From Codonopsis lanceolata (lineage: Eukaryota > Streptophyta > Magnoliopsida > Asterales > Campanulaceae): a DNA stretch of 64,000 bases. The position numbers were made by a program, and so were the translations under genes. Below are positions 47,001-59,000 of this stretch, piece after piece (position 1 is the first letter of the stretch; each line of letters opens with the position of its first letter). The stretch spans positions 68,762,614-68,826,613 of the forward strand of contig CM028377.1 of NCBI GenBank assembly GCA_013146195.2, written 5' to 3'. The notes beneath the pieces were generated by a model. That model saw only the letters and a program-made list of their open reading frames with translations, searched no databases and was not told the origin of the DNA.

Positions 47001-50000
47001 TTCGCTGAACTGTGAGTGGAGTACCTAATACTAAGTGATGGGAGGTTAAGCTTGGTCATAATACCTATATTATATATCACTTGGAGGTTTAACATTACGA
47101 TGCTCAATCCATTTGACTTGTGGCTGTTTTAGAATTTGATAACTTCCTGTTATTTGATTGCAAAGTCCTTAGTGATGTAGTTTCTTCCATGCTGTCTTTT
47201 AATATGCTTGTCAAATCTATGCTTTACTCTTTGTTTGGTAGGTAGTAAAAATTTTGTACCCTGGCCCCAAAAGAAGAGCTCTTTACAATTTCTACACGAT
47301 CTTGTGAAGGTAGGATTGACCAGGAAGGTTGTGGCTGTGGCTTATGGAAGGAGATGTGAAGCCAATCTCTCTCTCTTAGAGAAACTGGTAATTTTTAAAG
47401 TTGAATGAAATTCTTAAAATACTTGTCTTGATAGTTATAGCTTTATCTGGATGGATCATTAAATCTATGATAAATTTATTTTCCTTATTATTTTACATTT
47501 CTTCATCATCGATTTTACATTTTTTTGAATTGGTGAATAAGTTTTGAGCGGAGCTGGATTTGATGAACTGAAAAATTATAAACAATTTCCAAATGCAATC
47601 TTAACAGAAGATGGTTTTTGAATTTGTTTCAGAAAGCATGAATAAATGAAAAAAAGTTATCTGGTTCTGAGAGCGTGCCAATATTAGTGACTGTGGAACT
47701 ACATTCAGAGTAGTGCAACTCTGCAAGAAAGAGAATGGAAGAATGTAAAAATGACATCATGTCTGCATAAGCAAAAGCACTCATGAAGAATTGTATATAT
47801 AAAATAACTTTTTGCTGCACACCTAATCATAATATGTTTAACTTAGGTCGCAAGGGACAGAAAATTGGTCTATCTAAAGAACCTTTTGGGGGGGGGGTGT
47901 TAAGTTACCAACTCATCTAAAAGCTTAAGCTATTAGATAGGGGCTCAACAATTAACACTCCCTTCACGTGGAGAGATCACAAACATGCCTCACCAGGGCA
48001 TCACAAAGCAAACAGTGATAAAATGCACTCACAATATTCCGGGTAACAAATGCAAGCGGGATGACTCAAATCTACGACCTTGCCAAACTAGAGCTTTGAT
48101 ACCATGTTAAGTTACCAACTCATCTACAAGCTTAAGCTTTTAGATAGGGGCTCAACAATGTATATCAAACTTATCGGGGGAGTCCATATTTTTGAAATTT
48201 TACAACTAACTGTGGTCTTGTGTTCTTGCCAAATTCAGCAGGACTGCCTAACAGATAGGTGATTCTGTATACAGGGCTGATTTTGCACAGAGGAAACAAA
48301 ATGACCCCAGTAAGATGCTCAAGGGGTGCTTTAACATCATTCCTACATTGACAAAAAATATACTAAAATTGAGATTACTCTACTTGCAGTAAACTATAAG
48401 GGTTGTCATCCATCATAAACAAAATGAACCCAAGTACAAAAGTCCTACCGAAGACATTTGATCTAGAACTCCTATCATTAAAATACATAGGCTAGGGAGG
48501 GAGGGAGGAACATGGTTTGTACTGCATGAAAATAAATAAAGGGGAACATGGACTGCAGATGTGATTTTGATGTAAAATTTAATTATGGTCTGATAAACTG
48601 TATTTGTTGACTAGTTTCACTTACATTTCTATCACATAGTGTCATGCCCCAAAATTAAAACCACCGAACTGGAGTCTAAAATCGGGCATGATGGGTTTGC
48701 TATCAACTCTAAACCACCTATAAAACAGAAAAACCAACAACAACCGGAAGAGCAGTGACAACCAGGCTGCGCTACTATATACAACAAACCAAAATGAAGT
48801 ACTATCCAGAGTTATACAAACTCCAACCAAACCATACACAACAGGACAAGTCTTCACCAAAAGAAGGTATACAACAACTGAGAGTTCTATACAAAGGTAG
48901 GTCGACAAAACCCACAACTACCCAAAATAATAACCACCTGCTCGCTGGCACTCCTTAACAACTCACGATCACTTTCTTGGCTGGCTGTGATCTAAGGAAA
49001 ACAAATAAACAAGCAATGTGATTTAAATCAATAAGGTTCCACTATACTTATGCAGGCTATGCACAATATCAAGTGTGCCATGATGACAGTTCATATATAG
49101 AGAGTTTATAACATGTTATTTAGCATTTAATCAATAAACTGTCACATAGATGTAGAAATACATAATTAAGGATATAAGATTGAGATACATCTCCAATCAT
49201 TCATTTCCGACCTTATAACCCATTGTTGTAGTTCTCATCATTCGATCACTTTCAAGAGTATTAGATTATTAACAATCCGGGTACCAAGTCGACACGAGCT
49301 GAATGCGGATGAAGAAGAAAGACTAGGCAAGCAACTTACATATTATACTAAATACAAAATGGCATGAGATGTTGAGTCAACAATTGCGGCCGAGTCATGC
49401 ACGACCATAGTTGAAAAAGGTGTGCGCTTCTTGCGCCTGAGGCGCAATGCGCAAGGAGTCGAGGGTTCATCGATTGATTTCATGGTTTCCAGGCGGTGAG
49501 CGACTTTCTTCGATTTTCATCGACTTTTGCGCCTTTTTCAAAGTCAAAAGTCGACCAAAAAGTGATGGAGGCGCTCGACGAACAGTGTAGACTAGGGTTT
49601 GGTTTTTTTTTTTTTTAACAAAACGACACAGTAGCATATGGGGCATAAAAGAGCCCTAACCTGACGAAGACGAATCGCGTATTGCTATTCGATTTCGACG
49701 AAGAGTCGAAGACAAGAAGACGAAGGCTGAGGTCTGACCTGATCACCTGACGAAGACGATGACTCATGACTCCTTCCAGATTTCTCATTTCTTCCAGGTT
49801 TCTTAGTTCAACTTCTTCTGTTCTTCTTCTTCTGTTCGACTTCCATTTCGATTTTTGGTTAGTTTACGTATTGTTATGTTACTTAGTTATTGTTTAACAA
49901 TTTATGAATTTAATAATTTAACAATTTGTTTTGATTTTTTCACTTTCACAATTCACACTTTCTTTTCTTAAAAAAAGTATTATCTTCCAGTTTTTTTTTT

Positions 50001-53000
50001 TTGGGATACTGGCTGCTATTTTTTTTGGGCTAATACTGTTTCTTAAAAAAATATTATCTTCAGTTTTTTCACTTTTTCAGACTTTATGTTTCTTAAAAAA
50101 ATTATTATCGAATCAGTAGGCTCTGTAGTGTTTGCTAATTTTTTTTCCACAATTCTTATATTTTTTAAGATTAGAAATGTCAATTTTTCCGTAATATTTG
50201 TTCCGTGAGCGCCTTTTTGCTCTTTTTTTTGCGCCTCGCTTCTTGCCTCAAATTTTGACTTTGACTCTCGCCCGCCCCTCGCCTTCCTCATTTTTCAACT
50301 ATGTGCACAACACAAGGAATGAAATTAGTATGAAAGTCTTTCCTATTAACTAAAGTTTCCAACATTAGATTAAGGAATGATATAATAATAATATAATATA
50401 TAATGTTATTGTTACTTAGTAAAGGTAATATTTTAAATTAAAACAATACATTGACTAGTCAACATACACCAATTAATATAAAATTAGTTCCCAAATGTTA
50501 ACAATTTGGTTATTACAATTATAACATTTCGGTCAACATAACATTTTAATACTATAAAATAGTCAACGTAACTTAGTTAAATTTATTATAATACTAATAT
50601 TTATATTATTTGGTATAATATAAATATATAATTAAGGAAAGTCAATAAAATATTGCTCAGTCAATTATAACATGCACCAAAGTAGATTATTATGAGATAA
50701 TTAAGCTTACTAAAACCTCGGGTGTTACACATAGGCTATAAGTTAATACCGGCTAATATTTGCTCATAGGACAATTCATTGACCGATAACTAGTCAACAT
50801 GCTCTGCCAGATTTGCACTTATTGTAGTGCTCTAGGATATCAAGTTGAAGCAAGAAATGCTTTGACCGAAGATTTTTTTTTTACAAGAGCTTCTTTGGCT
50901 GAATGCAAAATATACTAGATAACTAAATCATATGGCATATAGTTATTGACTTATTGTTTAGCATAGAAACTGCTTTATGGCTTTATCACTAAGTCATGGT
51001 TAACCGGCTCTTTACACGATCCTATTATGTTCTCACAGATTCTGACCTTTACAATCTTGTCTGGTAATTCCTGATTCCCAGCTGCATTTAATCTTATTTT
51101 TGTACTGTTCAGGTTCAGTTGCGGCATAGATCTGCCAGATTGCTTGGCTACTCAAACTATGCTGACTATGCGGTTGATCTTAGAATGGCTAAGTCATCTT
51201 CAAAGGTAATTCCAATTCATATATATTATAAATATGTATTTTGAGTTACAAGATGGCCCCAGATAGTTCAGATAAAAAAAAGATGGCCCCAAATAGTTCA
51301 GATGCTCCGTGCCTTGGGCAAACTTTACTGGCCTTTTAAATTCCAAGTCCGTAAAACAGAAGGTCCCTTTTTCTTGTCTAATCATTAAGGATATCAAAAA
51401 GATTATACAACTGAAGACTCTGAGTTAAGGAAGTTAAAAAGATTATGCAACTGAAGACTCTGATTCGGAGATAGTTTTACAGGACCTATACTAATTACTA
51501 AATGGGACATGTGCTTCTCTAAAAGTAGACAATTTTAGCATTATATTACTAGCTTGGAGAGTGGTTTTATAAGATAGCTTCCCATTAATATCTCAAATTA
51601 CTTTTTTGATAATTGAGGGCTAAATGAATAAGATGGAAATTGCGAGCTTAATTTGAAGTATGGACTGTGGGGTATCCAAACAAGAAAAGGGTCTCTATAA
51701 ATGGAAGGAGTGAATACTGAGTAGTACATCGAGGAAAAGCTAAGAACACAATTCAGCCTCAATTGAAGTTCCCATTTTAAAGACTGTTTAACTGGCCTCT
51801 CTATCTTTTTTTCTCAAATGATTGCCTTTCATAATCCAGTGTTTTAGTCCTATCTGAATGAAAAAAATTTGTGTTACATAATAATTTTGTTCTGAATTGT
51901 AATATTGTCCTAATGTTGAAATGACAGTTTTTAAAGAGTTAATTTCCCATTTTTTCAGTTTATTAAGAAGTTCATATGTTGCTCCTCCAGTTCGTACTTT
52001 TAACTGGCAAGGTAGTGCCTCGAAGATTGAGTCAAACTGTGATTCCGCTTTTGCTAAAAGGGCACTCAGGCAAAGACCTTGTGGTCCTTAGTTCCAACTT
52101 CCAATCCCTATACCAACAAGGGGCCACACTTACCTATCAGAAAACTTTATCTTCCAAGAGCTTTTGTCAAGGGAGAGGTCATTTTTCTAATGTGGCTTGT
52201 GAAAAACTCATCTTTTGGCTGTAAATCAGCAGTAATACTACGTCTTTGTAATTTGTATACTTACTGCAATGTTCTAATTTGGTTAGTGACTGGAGATCCT
52301 TCAAGAGAACATGAGAAGCATTGTCCATCATTATCAACACCATAAGATTATTCATTAAGCAAAAGATTATTCAACTCCATACTGACCAAAAATTATGAAA
52401 AAGGAAATGCACTTGCCTGGTGGAAAAAAACACGCACACACACAAATCCCTTTATCATATTTTATCATCATCTCCATGTGTAATATGTTTTAACCTTGGG
52501 GAAGCTAATGCTTATCTTCTTTTTCTTTAACGGGCATTGTTTTTTTACAGGTTTTTGAGTTGTTAGAAGACATCTCTGCCAGTTTGACTGACTCAGCCAC
52601 TAAAGAACTTAATGTGCTCAAAGACTTGAAGGTTAGTTACAGCATGTCTGATATGGAGTCTGGGACTTGCATTCTTTTCAGGCTTGAAGTTTACCGTTCT
52701 CCGGTTTCTGGTCTATAACTCACGTGGTATGTTTCATGTCAATGATAATCTTTTTTGGCACTTTAGAAGAAAGAGGAAGGAGATGTTCCCTTTGGAGTTG
52801 AAGATCTACCATACTATGTGAAGAGAGTAGAAGAACAGTTTGATCTGGACTTTGGAGCTGTCAAGCAGTACTTCCCTATCAGTTTGGTTATATCGGGGAT
52901 ATTCAAAATATACCAAGACCTTTTTGGTGATTATTATGTTCATTTTCAGCTTGATTAAGCATATCTTAACTAATCTAATGTGCTCCAACTTTTCATTGTC

Positions 53001-56000
53001 TGAGGCAGGCTTAAGATTTGAAGAAATAGCAGATGCTGAGGTTTGGCACAGGGAAGTCCAACTCTTTTCAGTTTTTGACCTGGGTTCTAGTGAATCGCTT
53101 GGTTATTTTTACCTTGATCTTTACTCCAGGTTCTGATCTACATACTATCCACTTGTAGTAGTCATTACTTTATTAATTGCACTTTTGGGTACAATAGAAG
53201 AACTGAAACTTTGCATTCTTTCTGTAAATATATCGTTTCTAACAGGGAAGGAAAGTATGGTCATACTTGTGTTGTAGCTCTTCAAAATGGTTCATATTAC
53301 GATGGTGTAAGACAGGTGACTAACTTACTATCATTCAGTCCTACATTTTTTTTGATAAGTAAAGAGTAAATAAATATGAGCGTCAAATAAGGTGGCGCGT
53401 CCTTAGTACACTAGAAGTAGACAAAGCTCAAGAGCTACAATCCGATAGATATGCTATTTACAAATTCTACAAAAGTCATTTTCGAACCAAGTGGATAGTT
53501 CGCCGCCTCTACACACCAAGAGAAGAGAGTGCGTAGCAGAGAATTCTTCAAGACCGGAATAGAATTTTCCTCGTTGTCGAAAACCCGTTGATTTCTTTCC
53601 TTCCAGATCATCCAACAAACTGCCAAAGGGGCAGCCTCCCAAACCCCGATGCTCCTGTTTCTGCGCCGAACAGACCAAGACCAACACCTGAACAGTCAGA
53701 AACTGATCTCGGCACCACCCAAGGCACTTTAAAAAGACTCAGCATCAAACTCCACAGATCGCAGTTGGTTCACACTCTCCTCACTTGTCTTGCACATGAA
53801 ACACATGTTCACTAAAGAAATATTCCGCTTCTGGAGATTATCTACTGTGAGGATAGCTTCGTGCATGGCTACCCATACAAAGAAGGCCACTCTCTTGGGC
53901 GCTACAGAATTCCACACTGCTTTCCAAGGAAAAAATTCCTATCACAATTCAATAGCTTCAAGTAATTAGATTTAACCGTGAAAATATGACCCTTAGCTGC
54001 CTTCTAGATCACCCTATCTTCTGCCCTAGCAATCTTCTTGAGCATAACAACTCAAGAAATCGCAGCAGCGAATCCGCCTCCCAATCATGGAAATTCTTCC
54101 TGGACTCCATGCAAGTCTTCCATCCTCCCTTGACAACACGGAGCTAACCGAGCAGCCCTTATCCCTAGTGACTTCAAACAACGCACGAAATTCCACCTTT
54201 AGCTTTCTCTTGCCACACCATCTATCTTCCCAAAAACTGTCTCTTCACTTCCCATCTCGAAGGCAAGGGACCTCTCAAAGGAACTCCACCCTTTTCTTAT
54301 GCCCTTCCACACTCCCACCCCAAAAGGCAAAACAACTGTTAAGTAATCAACTCATCTAAAAGCTTAAGCTGTTAGATAGGGGCTCAACAATGTATATCAA
54401 GCTTAACACTCCCCCTCACGTGTGACCCGTCCACACGTGGAGAGATACACAAACATGTCGCACCAAGGGCATCACAAAGCAAACAGAGTGACAACATGCA
54501 CTCACAATATTCCGGGTAACAAATGCAAGCGGGATGATTCGAACCCACGACCTTGCCAAACCAGAGCTCTGATACCATGTTAAGTAACCAACTCATCTAA
54601 AAGCTTAAGCTGTTAGATAGGGGCTTAACAATGTATATCAAGCTTTACAACAACCTCTAAACGAAACCACACATGATCCCCCAAGCCATACTTACTCACC
54701 ACCAATCTCCTCCACAATGCCTCCCTTTCCGTGAGATACCTCAACAATCACTTCCTCAGCAATGCCTCAATAAAAACTTTTTTCTAACCCCCAATCCCCC
54801 CTCTTGCATTCTAACACAAACCTTATCCCAATTGACCAAATGAAATTTCCGCTCTTCCGACCGGCCTTCCCATAAAAAATCTCTTTCCAATTTTTCTAGT
54901 CTATTCCAGATAGAGGCAGGCATCACAAACAGAGAAAGGAAGTAGGTCGGTAAGTTTGAAAGAGTGTTCTTGACTAGCACCAACCTACCCCCCTTGGAAA
55001 GGAATTGTTTCTTCCAACCCGCCAAATGATGCTCAAATCGCTCGACTACCGGAACGCACATAGCTTTGCTTCTAGTTGGAGCACCAATGGGAAGTCCAAG
55101 GTAGTCCAAGGTATGAGGAAGGGAGAGTCGTGGTCTTGCACCCAAAAAAGCCCGCTAAGCTCCTAATATCATCCACCACACCTACTAGAATAATCTCACT
55201 CTTGAGGATATGCACCCCTGAGCCCCGAAACTACTTGAAAAAACAGTAACACCATGCGAAGGTAACCCAGTTGGGCCTTCTCCACCCCACAAAAAACCAA
55301 GGTATCATCTGCAAAGAGCAAGTGAGAAACCTCTAACTCCATCACACCTCCCCTTCCCACCTTAAAACCGTCGATAAATCCCCCTGGATTGCATTCTCCA
55401 AGAGTTTACTCAAGGCCTCCATCACAAGGATAAACAAGAACGGGGATAATGGATCACCTTGACGAAGGCCCCTTGAACTATCAAAAAATCCAGAAGGTTC
55501 CCCGTTGACCAAAACTGAAAAGCGTACTAAAGAGATGCAAAAGCGAATCCACCTCCTCCATTTATCCCCGAACCCCATTCTATCCATCATATACAGCACA
55601 AAGTCCCAGTTGACATGGTTGCACGCTTTCTCAATATCTCATACTTTGAACTATTAATTTTACTCATCTAAAAAATAACACAAGATTTATCTTTCAGCTT
55701 CTTTAACATCATTGTTTTGGTTCTGAGTTAGAGGGTACTGTATTCATGCCACACAAGATTTGCAGGTTAATGCTCACTTAGGTTCTTTGACGTTGGTGGA
55801 GTGGTAAGGGTGTGCATGAGGTAGATGGCTGCTTAGTGTGTTCTTTGCCATTTTAGATAGACTGTAAGACATACTATAAATGATAAGGACGGACATGGTT
55901 GTTGTAATAATAATCGTTGCTTTCACCAGCTTCTGATACCTTCCTTCAAAGAAAAAGAAAAGAACATTCTGGTTCGTTCTTTTACTTTTTAATCTGAACT

Positions 56001-59000
56001 CCATCTCTCAAACTTTAATATACATGTAGTGGAGTTTGTATCTCTTCTTGATCCATCTGATACATGGTTAGACCAATGTGGAGTTGGTAAAGGGAAATTC
56101 TCCCTACATTGTGTTGCCACATTTTATTATAAAGTCAAAGGCATTCTTTTCCCCAAAGAAGAGCTTGCTGGTGTACATTTTAATCTCACTGTCTTACTAA
56201 TATTGAAAATGCTTGTTTTGTAAAAGGATTAATATATGATTTAGTCCCTGAACTTCACCTTTCTTCCTATAAAGGTGATAGATATTTTTCATTTCCTATA
56301 TTGGTCCGTGGATTTCACTTTAGCTTGCGTATTTGTCCCTCAAACCGTTATCTCAAACATAATCGTTAAATATTTATGAACATGACAAAATTACCCTTAC
56401 TACTAAGTGGGTTGTCTAGCTGGACCAAAAAAATCTTTTACTCCTCTCTCTCAAAAATTAAATATAAAAGGAATAAGAAATAGAATTAAAATAATTCTTT
56501 CCCCACTCATCGTTCTCTCCCCCCCCCCATTCCCGCTAATCACTGAAACATACATTCGCACACACTATTTTTTTTACATTTTGAGATAGTAAGAGTACAC
56601 AATCAAGCATACAGATGAATATGGCGTACTGGAGCTTGAAATGTTCTGATACAAAAAGTGCTACTATACCCTGAATACCTTAAGTTCAAGCAATTTCCAA
56701 CAGCTCAGACTAGTGGCTCTCGCAACAGATGAAAATATATGGAAGATTACTAGCTTGCACAATCATCATACAAGAGTTCCCATAGCTTTCAGAAGCCGTA
56801 GAGGTGTCGTTCAGTAACAGAACAATTTTACTTTCCTGTTTTCAGTGATGACTGGTTACAAAACAATCCAATTACAGAAAGCAATAGGAATTAGAATGAA
56901 AACTCTTTATCCTACCTTATATAGAGACAGATCAACGCAGTGATAGCCATCGGGTACACATAACAAGACAGCTTCCAATGAAGTATAACCCTTTTCCAAA
57001 TTGTCCAAGGCATGCATAAACCCCCTCGCTATGCCTATGCAATTTCTGAAATCTGACAAAGACTTATCGCGTATTCTGAAAGATACATAATCGATAAATC
57101 TCTGTTGAGGTTTCTCATAGATAGAAACACCCTGTGAAGCTTCCTACACATGGAAAGAAAACATGCGTATAAGAAATTAGTTTTTAGAGCTAACAATAAA
57201 TAGGTCCAATCCACCAACCAACAAGATAAGATGCCGAAAATTTGGGTGAACCAAGGTTGATGTCATAAGTTAATTCATCTTGGACACTAACTTCAATTTT
57301 AAGCGATCTAATTCATCTTGAAGCTACAAAAGAAGCCTAATCGATCTTATGGAAACCTTAATATAGAAAGAATCCAAACAAGAAGTTAAACACTACATAA
57401 AAAACTTCCTGTGGTGTTACAGTTTGAAAATGCAAACTTCTGAGGATAAGGTTAACTTGATAACAGTTTTTAAGCAAATGAGGAAAACACACAGGCTAGA
57501 CAGAAAAATTGCTCTAGACCCATATATCATCAAATTGTAATTGGAAATGCAAGGATAGCTAATTATGTCTTCATGTATGACAACATCTACTTATCATCTG
57601 TATAAATTGTTTTTGGCAACAGTTACATCCTTGCTTAGCACTCGTCAAAGAACTGGAACAAAGATGGTGGGAATGGATAAGAGAGAAAGATTTCATTTGT
57701 TGGGTTTATCAAACGAGAGCAAAAATTCTAGGATAGAAAAAGATGGTGGGAATGGAGGAGAGAGATTTTGGTTGAGGTGATGGGTTTGGTCAAAACTGGT
57801 GTTTAGAGTGGATAGAATGAATCCAAAACTATGGCCATCTTTTTTCTGACAAAAACAAATTGGCCACGTGATCTTCATCAAAATTAAGTGAGGGCAATTT
57901 TGTCATTTTATTTTTTAAATGATTTTGTTTGAGATAACGGTTTGAGGGATAAATATGCAAGTTAAAGTGAAGTCCACGGACAATATAGGAAATGAAAAAC
58001 ATCTATCACCTTTATAGGAAGAAAGGTGAAGTTTAGGAACCAAATCATATATTAATCCTTTGTAAAACAATTTTATTCATTTAAACTTTTTATCGATTCT
58101 TACTGATCAATCTGTTTCAGATTCCCGTGGCATTACTTATTTCCCAATTTCAAAAGGAGGTTGATGGTCATCCTGGATTACTACGATTCTCTGAAGTGGT
58201 TAATCTTCTCCATGAGTTTGGTCACGTGGTATGTTGGCCTTCTTCTTAAGGAATGATGATGTACAACCCCATTATGATCTTGTTTCCATCTCTAATTTGC
58301 TGAGGTTGGCTGCGAAATGTGAGGTCTTATCTCATCACCTTATTCCTGAATGAGTCACTTAAAGTTGGCTTCTGCTAGTTAATTTTTCTAAGTGAAATTT
58401 AGTGGCATTAACAGTATACCTTGTGCATTATGTTTACTCAGAAATGGTATTTCATATTGTTCTAGTTCATTTTGACCTTCAACTTCTGCTCTTTACTATC
58501 TGCGCATGCATTTTACACTTGGTAGTCATGCTTAATGTCAGCATTGTAATGAACTTTCTTGGGAAGTAGCATCAGTTTTTTTTCTGAGCCAGTGGGACTT
58601 TCGTTGATACTTATTTGGACTGACGTTTTTCCGTTAATGTTGAGCTGCTAGGTCCATCATATGTGCAATCGGGCAACGTTTGCTAGATTTTCTGGGTTGC
58701 GCCTTGATCCTGACTTTGTGGAGATTCCGTCTCAGGTGCTAGAGAATTGGTAAGTGCTGAAAAGCGATTTCACCTATACCAGTGTGGAAGACAAGATTTC
58801 ACAGGTTTTAATTCTATTCTATTTCTGTGCCTAGGTGTTATGAAAGCGCCGCTCTTAAATTGATATCTGGGTTTCATCAGGTACTCATTTGTTTTCTTTT
58901 TCTCCAGATTTAGTATATTCTGATTTTTTTTGGTATGTGGTATTACACGAAAGAACCTTGATTGTTTTGGAGCTTCTGCATCGTTAGGTGTTGCAAAGAT

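Noticed and set aside
53435..55599. Minus-strand frames as host genes
   Set aside because: Together they spell an L1-type reverse transcriptase with frameshifts and a truncated 5' end.
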